Assembly (NCBI GenBank): GCA_037903355.1
Contig: JBAJFE010000005.1
Coordinates: 2,294,001-2,358,000, forward strand
Direction: 5' to 3'
DNA: 64,000 nucleotides
Source: Trichuris trichiura
Lineage: Eukaryota > Nematoda > Enoplea > Trichinellida > Trichuridae
Shown here: positions 1 through 10,870 of the stretch, one piece after another
How the letters are laid out: each line of letters begins with the position of its first letter
Position numbering within the stretch: the first letter of the stretch is position 1
Program-made: the position numbers and the translations under genes
The notes under the pieces: model-generated
Told to the model about the DNA's origin: nothing
Databases searched by the model: none
What the model saw: only the letters and a program-made list of their open reading frames with translations

Positions 1-190
1 CGGAACTTTGTCAAAGGCTGTGAAAAGCACTGCCTTGCCAAAAACACAACATTAGCATTATCCGTTTGTTCCTCTTAGCTTAGGCTGTTGGTTAAAATTC
101 AAATTCAAAATTCAGCCAATGGACGATAACCCTAAAAGCGTCCGCGCTTTTTAATCATTATTAAACAGATTATAGGCGGTCAAAATCCTG

Positions 191-397
191 AATAGGTCGA
201 AAATAAGCTGTGAAGTTTGGCGTTGTAGCATTTATGCTTTAACATTTTCTAGGTAAGGGATGTATTTGAGCAGAGGCGTTATTATTACTGGTCTAGACCA
301 GTAATGTGCTGCTCAAGTACATCCCTTACCTAGAAGATGCCAATGCTAAATGCCACAACCGCAAACTTCACAGCGTACTTTCGACCCTAACCTATTT
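191..397. repeat. Foldback (long inverted repeat) element
   Basis: Two arms of about 100 bases face each other around a centre near 292. The inner 40 bases pair almost perfectly (TCTAGGTAAGGGATGT near 248 against its complement ending at 334). The outer parts pair with more mismatches, ending in AATAGGTCGA on the left and its complement near 391-396. No open frame lies inside. This is probably a non-autonomous foldback or MITE-type element; the family was not identified. Confidence 0.75.
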
Positions 398-1600
398 TTA
401 AAAATACGTAGCTCAGAATAGCATACCAACGAAACGGGGGGTACAATCGTTTTTTCGCGTATAACAAGTGCAGGCGTATGCGCTAGTTTGGATGAAGTTT
501 CTTCTGCTCGCAATTTACCAAAAATTCCGCCAATGTGAGTGGAATATTCCTTGTTCACTCAGCTTCCGCATACCATCAGTCCATCATAGCAAGCGAAACG
601 ATCAGAATTTGCGATAGCAGTCAAATGCTATTCGGCAACTTCATGTCAGTGCAAAGGCTGCTGCGCTTATGCAAAAGAGCTGTACCTGATTTTTACTTCC
701 CGTTTGCATATAGCAATTCGTAGGCGGCAACGGCTAACATATTTTAAAGATGAAGTACTCCTGCCAGCGTGGGTCGTACAGCATTTTATATACGAGCATT
801 CTGCGTGGCTGGGAAAGCAGCAACTGGCTGCAACTCTGACAAGCTCATTATGCACGTTAAATGTAGGGACTATGTCGGCGCTCAGTGCTCTGCTAGAGAT
901 CATAAAGCTCGTGGCTGATGAATCACCACTGAGTTAATGTCTTTTCGTCTGAGTAAGCAATGAATTGCTCATAGGAACCTATTCGTTTATCTTTTTAGTA
1001 AACAGAGTATTTATGAAGATTATTACGTTCTATGGAACCGACAAACTCGACTTAAGTAGCTATTTTCATGCTTTTTATTTAATATCTCCAGAATGGCCTA
1101 CGTAGAGAGAGAGCAATAGTTCAGCTTCAAGATATTACAATGAATATTTGCATAATGGCGAATAATTGCTCTGAATTGGACACTGCAAGAAAAGGAAAAG
1201 TTGTAATAATTTTTCGAATATATCTTTTAAAAAAAGTTGAAGAATTGATTCTGCTTATCGTAGGAAGTTCGCGCTTCATTGCTGCCCGTAATGAGCGTGA
1301 GTGCAAATGCGTAATCGGACTTTTCTCATAGACGATACTTACGCAGCGACATCGAGCCGGGCCGATTAGTACGCGTCATCAATGAAGGATGAGCGAACAA
1401 TTGCGTATCCGCTGCGTCCAGTAGAGCTATTCATCTCTTTTTTCTAATTTTCAAAGCGCGAGTTTTTCACCGTCCGACTTTCTTAAATTCGGAATAACGA
1501 GAACTTTTCGAACAGCCTCTTAAACGTTGTCTGTTGCAATGGTTAAAAAAAGCGAAAAGGTTTGAGCTTCGATGAGCAATCGTCATTTTCTCCTTTTCAG
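398..1600. other. No supported gene; probably intronic or upstream of the ShKT exon
   Basis: Short open frames occur on both strands but none resembles a known domain or has convincing splice sites. Because the ShKT exon starting at 1601 needs upstream exons on the plus strand, some could lie here or beyond the window edge. I could not identify them. Confidence 0.4.
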
Positions 1601-1749
1601 GATCGACGTCGGTGAAACGAGGTCAAGATGAATGCAAAGACCGCAATTTGTTTTGCCCTTATTGGGCAATGATTGGCGAATGCAAGAATGAGCAAAAGTT
1701 TATGAAAGCCTATTGCAGCAGATCGTGCAACTTATGCGTGCTCAAGTAA
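1601..1749 (+). CDS. 3' terminal exon encoding a C-terminal ShKT domain (partial gene)
   Basis: A pyrimidine-rich acceptor (TCCTTTTCAG) is followed by 149 bases open to a TAA. In phase 1 the exon encodes a classic six-cysteine ShKT module: C-x-D-x4-C-x2-W-x5-C, then M-x3-Y-C-x3-C-x2-C, ending in VLK. The CxD, the tryptophan-containing second segment and the C-x3-C-x2-C end match the fold. In nematodes ShKT modules are common at the ends of secreted enzymes (astacins, tyrosinases, peroxidases) and matrix proteins, where they bind partners or ion channels. The upstream exons are not recognised, so the parent protein is unknown. Confidence 0.7.
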
Positions 1750-1930
1750 ACATCAAACCGACCTGAGGATTGATCAGGTCGCGATTGTCGCGTTTTAAAA
1801 AAAATAAGGCTTCTTTATTTATTAGTTTTTTTTCGTATTTCAAAGAGGTTTACCTTCGCGGTAGCGACGAAATAGCCGACTTGGCGCGGGTAATACAAGC
1901 GACCTTGCGAAAGTTGGTTTTTTCATGTTT

Positions 1931-4290
1931 TTACATAAGCACACAGCATACTCGCGTCTTCCTTTTGAACAATGGTTCCGTTGTATCCGGTATACTATGC
2001 CTTCTCTGTAATACCACCGTCTGCCGGCTATCGTGGGTCGGCAGAGCTTGGTATGGATAGACAGTTTGTCGGACATTGGGAAAATCGATCTGCAAAACAA
2101 TACGTCCTCCACAAGTTTCCGCTATGATATCCTAACCTCTTCAGAGTCAGCAGCGTTGGTGAACATATGCGCTTCGTCGTCAGCCATTTCTTCTTCAACG
2201 AAGGTGGCGCGAGGGATAAGCCGACTCAGCTTTTTCGTAATCAGAGACGCTGACTGAATGACGCTATTTGTAGTAGGCCTACGTATGTAGCTAAGAATAT
2301 GCTTTGCTTACCGGGTTGTCCGAGTTCACTTCGGTGACAAAGGAACCGGCTTGATATTGAACAACGGTACTAAGCGGCATGTTGCCATTAGTTTTGATAT
2401 CCGCGTTTAGCGAACGCCACTGTGGTCGATGTTGGAAGAAGGTTTTCTCCTCGATTTCTTCGCGAATACTTTTTATCGGCTGACCGCGAAAATGATTTCC
2501 CTTATCACTGGCAGAGTCAAAGAAGTCGGATGTAAGCGCGTTGTAAAGGTCGGTACACTCCGACGATTCGGACTGCTCCTCTCCGCCTTGGCTGGCAACA
2601 ATTGGGTATCGTTTGCCTTCGGACTGCCATTGGCGTTGCATTTCTTTCATTATTTGCCGGTCCAATGCCCTAACGCGAGGCGAACGGATTCCGGCACCTG
2701 CCTTACCCTCGTCGACCAATAATTCTTGCAGTGTTTGTTGGACCACTGGATTCGACTGCATTTCGAAATGTTCCATCTGAGCGTTGAACTCGTCCAGTAA
2801 TTGCCTTCTCTGGGCTTCCGTCAGATCAGGGCAGCTGCTAGCGTCAGCGACCCCTTTTAAGGTCCCATTCTGGTTGACTTCCACGCAGTCCTGCTGCTCT
2901 TGAACGCCAATCATGTCCATTTCGGATCTATAAGGTAAAGGTCAAATTAAGCATAGTTCCTTCGGTGTCCGGAGAAACTCCCAGCTGCGAGCCGGCATGA
3001 CCCCTAACAATAAGCGCTGATCAACTCGCGATTTTACACCGAGCGTCACGTGGATAACGGTAAACATGGAAGTGACAATGCCTACGTTGCCGGCGACCTT
3101 CGGCAACGTCAAGTGGTACCTGTTGAAGGCAGGCAGTTTGGGCGTCCTGCTATAATTGGCTTTGTGATCCAACTGTCGATCAGCGGACACAGTCCAATGA
3201 GGCCTTATTTGTTACAACAACGCTAAAAGAAATGGTACTTACTTGGAAAGCGATTGCCCATCGCCGGTGGAGCCGCAACTACTTGCTTGGTCGGTCCTGG
3301 CGTCATTGCCATTCAGAAGGGCCAATCGATCGTCCTCGTCGTCCTTTATTTCCTTCAAGGTAGGTTTGTGTATACGTTGGGTCTACTTGACCTTCGCTCT
3401 TACGGTTAGGCTAAGTCCTTTCAACTTCCTGTTCTTCTTTTTCCGCTTTTTCTTCAATACAATAGCCGGTATCGGTGGTCCCAGGCCGGCTGAAGCGTTA
3501 AGGACCGGATAGTGCGCAACCAAGCACTCAAAGCCCTTACAAACCGTTTAGGGTAGTGAAGTTAGCCGAATATCCAGCGGGAACAGAACTTGCTGCCGAC
3601 TTGAGACTAAGCGCTGCTGCCGCGGCTGCAGCAGTGGTGGGATTTATTCTAAGAGGGAACATCTGCGGAGGAACCAGCGGTGGTAAGGGTCGTTGACTCT
3701 GAGTCCAAACAGGCACCGGAAAGAAGGGAGCCGCCGGCGCAGGTCTAGCATCTAGTAATCGCGGTATTCCAATCGAATGAGGCGTCAGTATGGGTGTGGA
3801 CATGGAAAGTCGATCAGCCAAGCTGCGATCCAAGTCTCCATAGGAGTCGTGGCTGAAAAGCGCCTGCTCGGATTCCACGCAATCGTACGGAACCGTCGGA
3901 GCACAAATATCCTCGCTTGACGGCGGCGCTTCTCCATCAAGTACGGTTTGCAACGATCGCGGTATAAACTCCGGTGCTTTCCACCATTCTGCAAAGCTTG
4001 TAAATAGTTGGCGCACGATAAAAGAGAAAGTAGTAATAGGCAATAAACACAAGTGTAACTTAGCGCGACCTGCCTGATTTGTCAATGCTAGCGCCGATGT
4101 CCTGAACCGTTTTAACTTTGCCATGAGTCATTAGAGGAGCGTCGTCGGAGCTGTCAGAGTTTGCATCTTCGCTTGGACATTGTATCGAAGTTGTTTGTGC
4201 ACCTATTAAGGGGCCATTCTCTTTGACTCTTTGATAGTAAGAGGGCGGAGGTAAATCTTCAGCGTCAAACGACACAGTTGGCTGCGCCAT
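1931..4290 (-). CDS. Orphan 665-aa protein with N-terminal PPxY and C-terminal CaaX box
   Basis: Eight exons (4290-4070, 3996-3545, 3489-3392, 3352-3243, 3203-2979, 2927-2312, 2253-2137, 2089-1931) join in frame through 44-88-base introns, except a shorter 39-base one. The start ATG opens exon 1. The product is soluble-looking and low in complexity. PPSY (about residues 15-18) could bind WW domains. Exon 2 has a proline/alanine-rich end with a polyalanine run. Exon 3 carries a strongly basic KKKRKKKNRK stretch. Exon 6 is Gln/Glu-rich and likely helical. The C-terminus reads KRKTRVCCVLM: a polybasic stretch plus a CaaX box (CVLM), which in known proteins directs prenylation (Met at X favours farnesyl) and membrane anchoring. 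I do not recognise a family. Exon 5 could instead be two smaller exons, since its 3' part looks less protein-like, and its weak GTTTCT donor is the least certain junction. Confidence 0.6.
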
Positions 4291-6605
4291 GTCCGTTGCA
4301 AAAGCAACGAACTTCGACTGGCGTTATGCCTACGCACCAAAGAGACTGCTGGACGTTGCAGCAGCGAAGCTGGCGAGAGATCAGCTGTCAGTGCTGTTTT
4401 CAACAGACGTTGAGGGGAGAGAAAGAGCTAAGGCATTTCATTGTGCGCCTGCGCCTATTCACGTCGAGTGAGAAAGTTGATGTGGCGAATCGCTACTCCA
4501 CGTAGTCATGTGTGTATATGCGTGTTTGTATATGTGTAAAATAGAAGCTGAGCATCGGATAGACTATGCAGGTATGCAACGGCCATTGTCAAATCTGCTA
4601 AGGGTTGCCCTCGTTAGCCGAGCTGATTAACGTCTTACGTAGCTTTGCCAACTAACAGCTGTCACAACTTGCTCCGAGGATTTGAAAATGAGTTGCCGGA
4701 AAGAGATACTGTATGACTGCATTTTTCACTGTTTCCTTTTACTGCTGCCATCTGTAATGTACAAATCGCGTAATGACACCAAACGGCGTTCGCTGCCGAA
4801 AAACGATACCCCATTGAAAACGCTCTGTGGGCATCGTAAGTATATATCGTAACTTTGGGACGCGTTCAGAGCTCTGCGTAATTCTTTCAACTTAACACAG
4901 CGAGAACGAGACGGGAAAGAAGTTGTCCATTGTTTGTTTGTCCATTGAGGCGTTCTCAGATTGGCACAACCGGTTGCTGCTTGCTGCACATCTTTTTTTC
5001 AAAAAAATTGCTGCTAAACGCACTTAATACGTCAAGCGATGCAATATTTGTTGCGTTGCGCGAATTTGAAAATACTTTGAATTTAAGCACTGACAAAGAA
5101 AGACTTGTTCAGTTTGACTACCTGCAAACATTTCGGTTACTGTAGCCTTGTTTGCAACCGGTTGTAAGCCATTAATGCAATGTGAAAAAAAAGAGAAATG
5201 AGTCATAGGTGCAAAAATTGTCTCCTTGAGTAAATGCTGCGATTTACGTTGCCAGTGTTCTTGATTTTGCGAAAACGATACGTTTCCACTTATCTATTGC
5301 ATTCTCCATTACTCGAAATCGAAGCGAGCTGTCCGCTGATGGTTTTTGGGATTGTTTCACTGTCCTAAGCCGGCAATGATTTTGGTATGAATGATGGCTT
5401 TAAGTAACGACAGAAAGGGACAGCGGGACACAGATGTTTCTTCACTTCAAGTCCTTTATGTTTAAAGTTGCGAAAACTTTTTTTTAGCGCACTAGGACGA
5501 CTTTACGCATGCTAACGATGGATGGCAACATGCCTGACAGCTTCGCAGTATTTATTTTACTGTACCGAATCGGTTTACTGTAATTTTACTTACGAACACC
5601 TATGAATCAGCTATAAAATCTCGTAACAAAGTTTAAGTCCATATCATTAGATTGATTGCATCGACAAGGCAGTGGCTGACGTCGGCCTTTGATAGTTGCG
5701 TTGCTCAAAAAAGTTTCAGCATTTTTATCACTGACCGACCAAACCGCGCAACCGAGTTATCAATGCCTGATTCTGGCGATGGAATAGCACTATCTCGTGT
5801 CGCTCCGATTATTCTAATGGTATCTTTACTTCTGAAGGTCACTTGGGGCTAATAGTGCGCGTCACAGAAGCTACGGGTCATTGATCAATATACTACCTCA
5901 AGGCAATATAAATCAGCCAATCAGAAGCAAACTAGTCATCGGAATTTTCTGGAAATTTCTTGACATCTACAAGAAAATGACTCGCAAGTGCCAATGAAGT
6001 TGAAACATCGAAAAACCTTCGTATGCTCGCCGCAAAACCTTGAAAAATTAAAATTTCTTCAAGTCAGATCTTTTCGCATGCGTCAACCGGTTCTACGGAA
6101 ATTATCGTGCGTAACTATTCTCGGGAAAATGTTTTACAGAAGTTAAATCGCAACAAAATAAATAGAAAAAATTAATCGAACATGTTTTTGCATCTACGAT
6201 GGATGAAAACGTTTAATATTAATAATTTTGGAGAGAAGCAATTATTGTAACCTGCGTGTCTGTTTTTCGCGTGTTTTACTGTAAGTTTATTTCTTCCCTC
6301 AGAACAGCTCAAACGAGCGATGTCATTGATTTTTGTTGGCTTTAAAAATATTTGTTTATTGATTTGTTTCTTTTGCAAACCATTTGGTATCAAGAAGTCT
6401 TTAAAATCGCGAATTTAGCTTCGATTGTTCGCTTTAAACATCGTACCTGCGAATCAAACTGTAGCAGCGGAACAATCGAACGATTTTATTGTGACTAGTT
6501 GGACATTGCTGCGCGATTGTTTCGTTCGTTAAGCTTAGGTTTGGTAGCGCCAGTTGTTGCTGGTGTTGTTTAAGTGGTTGTCCGCTTGTAGGTTTCGCTT
6601 CTGTC
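4291..6605. other. Intergenic region, no supported gene
   Basis: This lies between the divergent orphan gene and cyclophilin and presumably holds both promoters. A short TG/TA-rich tract is at about 4507-4537. Frames at 4726-4989 and 4930-5145 are open but show no recognisable domain. Confidence 0.5.
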
Positions 6606-7390
6606 ATGGCTTCTCGTCCAAAAGTTTTCTTCGATATCTCGATTGGCGATAAGTCCGCCGGGCGGATTGTGATCGAGGTGAGTGAAGGCGTTGTTGATAT
6701 GCTTGTTTTGAGCAGCTATTTTCGTTGATTCTCCTTCGAAAGCCGTTTCGTCGCATTGCCTTATCGGTGAATCGGCTTCTCCAATTTTCCAACGTAGTTC
6801 CAATTGATCCGGTTAATTGAATATTTTAGCTGTTCAGCGATGTTGTTCCGCGCACGGCGGAAAACTTCCGTTGTCTGTGCACTGGAGAGAAGGGAATGGG
6901 CAAGTTGGGAAAGCCGCTGCATTACAAAGACTCCATCTTCCATCGCATCATTCCGAACTTCATGTGCCAGGTGACGCAGCTTTGATCATCCCGTCCGTTC
7001 TATAAGCTGTATGTGTCTACGTAGGGAGGCGATTTCACGCGTGGCAATGGGACAGGCGGAGAATCTATCTACGGCGAAAAGTTTGCGGATGAAAACTTCA
7101 ATCTGAAGCACACTGGACCTGGCACTTTGTCCATGGCCAATGCTGGAGCCAACACGAACGGCTCTCAGTTCTTTATCACTACAGTTCGTACGTCCTGGTA
7201 TGGCTTAACGATTGGCCGTCCTTGCCTAGGCGGGCTAAGTTTTATTGGCTTCAGGCTGGATGGACGTCATGTTGTCTTCGGCGCAGTCGTTGAAGGAATG
7301 GACGTTGTCAAGAACATGGAAGCTCAAGGGACCAGCAATGGTACTCCGAAGAAAGAAGTGAAAATAGTTAACTGTGGGCAGTTGAGTTAA
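6606..7390 (+). CDS. Cyclophilin A-type peptidyl-prolyl cis-trans isomerase
   Basis: Four exons (6606-6677, 6830-6970, 7025-7197, 7255-7390) encode 173 residues, the usual length for single-domain cytosolic cyclophilins such as human PPIA and C. elegans CYP-3. The enzyme interconverts cis and trans Xaa-Pro bonds and binds cyclosporin. All active-site residues are visible: [15 protein letters not shown] (Arg, Phe, Met, Gln of the catalytic groove), SQFFITT (Phe), and the Trp-Leu-Asp-Gly-x-His-Val loop. That Trp-Leu junction is split by a 57-base intron (7198-7254) without an in-frame stop, so an unspliced reading inserts 19 residues into the active-site loop. No signal peptide or retention signal is seen, so a cytosolic location is inferred. 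The chosen start gives the canonical [11 protein letters not shown]-terminus. Confidence 0.95.
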
Positions 7391-7482
7391 ACGTTGGGCC
7401 ATAGGAAAGCATTACGAAATGACGCCAAGAGCTGACCATTGCGTTATTCATTAGATTCATATCCGCAAGTTAATATTAGTAG

Positions 7483-7488
7483 AATAAA
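7483..7488 (+). terminator. Poly(A) signal AATAAA of cyclophilin
   Basis: An AATAAA hexamer lies 93 bases after the cyclophilin stop codon, in an AT-rich 3' UTR-like stretch. Confidence 0.65.
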
Positions 7489-7490
7489 AG

Positions 7491-10172
7491 ATGTTTTTGG
7501 GTGTACTGTCACTTTTCACTTGCTTAAAGCTGTTGGCTGCGCTTAGTATCCGTCAGCCAACCGTTTGTCAAATGTTTTTTCCCTTTCGCAACGTAAAGAA
7601 GAAGCCAAAGCGAGTTCCGCGTACAGGCCAATGGCCGCTCGTTAGCGTCAGCTTGGTGACGTTTGATAAATAGCGTTGACTAAGAATTTGCGGCAGACCG
7701 GTTTGGTGGAATGGGGAAGTTTCTCTTCCCGTCACAGTAAGCGAAGGCCGCTTAGTTAATTTCAGTATCCATTCCATCACAGAAATTATTTTTTGTCCTA
7801 CAAGTATTGCGCTTCGGCCTTTTTTGCGAACGTTTTCTTAGCCCTTATTTCTTTCATCTCTTTTTTCTACGCACGCGTGCGGAAGCATGCTCACTGCGCT
7901 GTACATTCTGCAAAAGTGCTTTGGGTAGCATTCAAGATCAGAGTGGGCGGTGGGCAAAGCAATAAATAGCAAAATTCTGTTCTTATTACAGTATACTTAA
8001 TAATCAAGTAAAGTTCGCGTTGCGACCGTCCACCCCAAACGAGTCGTAGTGAATAGTTGCTTTATTCGTAAAGTTCTACAGCATTGGTAAGTTGTCTAAA
8101 TTTATCTACCTTGCGAATTGTCGAGTTGCATCACTTTTCTTCGAAAATGTCTAGTTTTAAATTTTCAAAAGTTAAAGGTCCGCTAAATTAGTTTGTATTC
8201 CGTATCTGTCTCGCAAACTCTGCAGTATCGAAAAAAAGTTTTAGTAAGTTATGCTGCAACGAATGGTAAACAAAGCCAATGTGTTTTTTTCAAAAGTGTA
8301 TCGAAGCATTCTTATCATGCTTCTTCGTCAGTTTGCTACCGTAAGCTATGACTCACGCTAGTAAGTGCAACATCATGTGGCGGTCTGTTTGCGGAGGGGA
8401 ATTTCCTCTTTTTAAATAGGTTGAATTGCGATGCTTGAAATCGAGGTCGCCAAGTATTTGGATAAAATTTGGCTAACCGCACGAATATAAAACGTCACTG
8501 ATTGATTTAAAGTCCATTTTTAGCCTTTTTCGGGTAATGACTGCAAGTGACAGATACTTGTCGTAGAATTAAGCATTTCCTTCGACTAGCCTTTGCTTTA
8601 ATTGAAAAAATGCAACTTAATACCGAACGGCTTAAAGATTGACTGATAACAAAGCGTAGATGATTTATGAGACTTTAGCATCGACGCATTGCGCTTTTTT
8701 AAGCTTCCGTTAAGAATTTCTGTCTAAAACCGCAACGTGATACTGTAGTGCAAAAGTTGCATGCAGGTAGCATAGTCGCCGTCCTAAAGTTTGAAGGTGT
8801 AAGCTCGCTTTTTCCGTTTTGCCACGTTGCAAAGCCCAATGCGTAATACCGAAAATGGTATTCAAGTTGGTTACTTTTGAATGTCGACCGATCAGCTGGT
8901 GTAGTTCGCCTGTCGTCAATTCAAAAGGTTACTTTATTAAAAATGTATTTTGCATTTTCAACAGGGAGAAGGCGTGTTTGACTTTTCGCTTCGTCACTGC
9001 CTTTGATGTCATCGACAGCGAGTGAGCAGAACAAATTTTCCAATGATCAATTTCTGTCTTGCTTCGGCGGCTGCTGCTGGCTTTGTCCTTACTACAAGCG
9101 TGGCCAATGTTGATATAATGACTAAATGTTTTTTTTCGCAACAAAGTTAAACGAGCTAATTGCGTTGGTGCTGTCTCAATGAGCTTAAATTTGTTATCGT
9201 TACTGATAACAAGCCGGCTAGACATAAGGCAACCGCTTTTTTTTGTCTATAAACATTGGAACACTATTTATTTGCATACGGACAGCCGCTTTTAAAATCA
9301 ATATCATTTAATGTTCAGTTTTCTCGTCTTGTCCTCAGTGTCGAATATGAGTGACAGTGCAGCGAGCTCCGGTATACGCAAGCACATTTGATTGTCTTTC
9401 ATATTCGACGCTGACGACCGGGAACTCATTTCCGTAGAATTTATAAAAATACGTCTCTACAGTAAATAAATAGGCTATGAAGTATCGGAAGGCCGCTGGC
9501 AAAAAAATTATGTTTTCAGCTGAAACTACGGCGAAAGCTTGAATAACTTTTGCGTCCTGTTTTGGTTGTTAATTTTTTTTGTTTTAGTTAACCGCGTACG
9601 TGCGTCCACTATAACTCGTTCAGCTATCGCTTAGGACAACTCGCTGTCAAGCGAACTTCCTTTAGCGTCATTATTCTTGTCGTAACGCAAATGCGCGCGT
9701 AGAGAAGGGCAGACGACCGCTATCGGTACCTCCATTTGGGCATATACGGTTAATTGGCAGCTTAAGAGCAACTTTGGTAGATCAGTGGGCTAATCAATTT
9801 TATTGTACCAATGGCCAACAAAAGCTTCCGTAAATACCAGCTGCCGTTACGTCATTTAAGCTTCTGTAAACGTTTTCCTCAATTGGCAGCAGACAGGGCA
9901 TTACAACAAGTGGAGGAAAGAGAATCTTTTAAAGCAATAACTGTTTAGGGCGTGCAATGCAAATTAGGTGGTCAACCGGTGGGTTACTCCGCGAACGCTT
10001 TAAGCTTACGCAACAATTACCTCATTAAGGGACGATTCTTTCCTTTTGTTGAGTCAGCCAATTGAAATTTCAAATATCCACCTTTGCATTGCATTTCAAA
10101 GCAGCGTGGCCATTCGTATTGTCGAAATCAGCGTTCTCCATGCATACCTTCAGACTGGTATATTTTGTATTT
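7491..10172. other. Intergenic region, no supported gene
   Basis: AT-rich sequence with scattered short frames. The frame at 7491-7673 (+) begins with a hydrophobic stretch but starts inside the cyclophilin 3' end and shows no domain. Frames at 8710-8919 (-) and 8929-9225 (-) are open but unrecognised. A weak inverted repeat built on GTCGAATATGA is at about 9341-9410. Confidence 0.45.
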
Positions 10173-10565
10173 TCAAGCTTTTGGTGTCACGGAAGAGTTC
10201 GACTGGCAGTAAGGTTGTTTCCTATCCTCCGATGAGCGCATCAATTGATTGTAAGGTGGAGGAAGCGTATTGTCCTGATTTTTAAACAGCTCATCGTACT
10301 GCGGTGGCATGTCCGCGCATATGGTAGGAACAGTTGTTCTGAAGGTCGGACTTGGTCGGAACCAATCGGCATTTGGACTTTGGGTATCATTTTCGGCTAT
10401 GGCATAAACTTCACGTTGCATTACCCAATTTCGTCTAAGAAATCGCAACTTGTTCTCGTAGTAAATTCGAAGCGAACAAAGGACGATTAGAATGAAGAAG
10501 GCGAGTACAACCATTGGCAGTATCAAAGTGACGTCCATTGGGTCGAACGATCTTACAACAGGCAT
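10173..10565 (-). CDS. Small single-pass membrane protein with two PPxY motifs (paralogue A)
   Basis: A single-exon frame of 130 residues. After 11 residues comes a hydrophobic segment (about 12-33, VTLILPMVVLAFFILIVLC), then a basic stretch (RIYYENKLRFLRR), so the long C-terminal part is probably cytoplasmic. That part carries PPQY and PPPY, which bind WW domains of NEDD4-type ubiquitin ligases in known adaptor proteins. It shares the block TIC-x-D-[MV]-PP-x-YDE-[LV]-x-K and the overall layout with the gene at 11038-11433, so the two are paralogues. It lies about 300 bases downstream of the IVD stop on the same strand. The layout resembles small PPxY adaptors such as WBP1/VOPP1-like proteins, but no orthology is claimed. 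An in-frame upstream exon cannot be excluded. Confidence 0.7.
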   Translation of the reverse strand: MPVVRSFDPMDVTLILPMVVLAFFILIVLCSLRIYYENKLRFLRRNWVMQREVYAIAENDTQSPNADWFRPSPTFRTTVPTICADMPPQYDELFKNQDNTLPPPYNQLMRSSEDRKQPYCQSNSSVTPKA

Positions 10566-10870
10566 ATGTGACGACTGAAGTTTTCCACCAAACCCGCAGC
10601 GCGTCGCCGAGTAGGAAGTGTGGAAATGGCGAAATGAAACGCCGGCTCTGCAAACAAGTTGTCAAAATCGGTACTGATCCAGTTGCCGATTGCAAAATGT
10701 TTTTGCATACTGAAGGCATACCGACAGCAAAAGCGGAATGGGTCGTTCGTTAGAAAAACGTTTCCTTCGCAACCGCAAAACGGTCATTTTTAATTGACTA
10801 ACAACAGTAAGAAAAAAGGAAAATAAGGCAGCCACTTTCTACAGTGCCCGTAGAAGTCCGGCGTTGCTGT

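Noticed and set aside
3243..3512. Plus-strand frame, Phe-rich
   Set aside because: It is the complement of the basic KKKRKKK exon and its neighbour in the orphan gene.
4289..4471. Plus-strand frame of 60 residues starting opposite the orphan gene's ATG
   Set aside because: It overlaps the orphan gene's start and 5' leader, with no domain or splice evidence.
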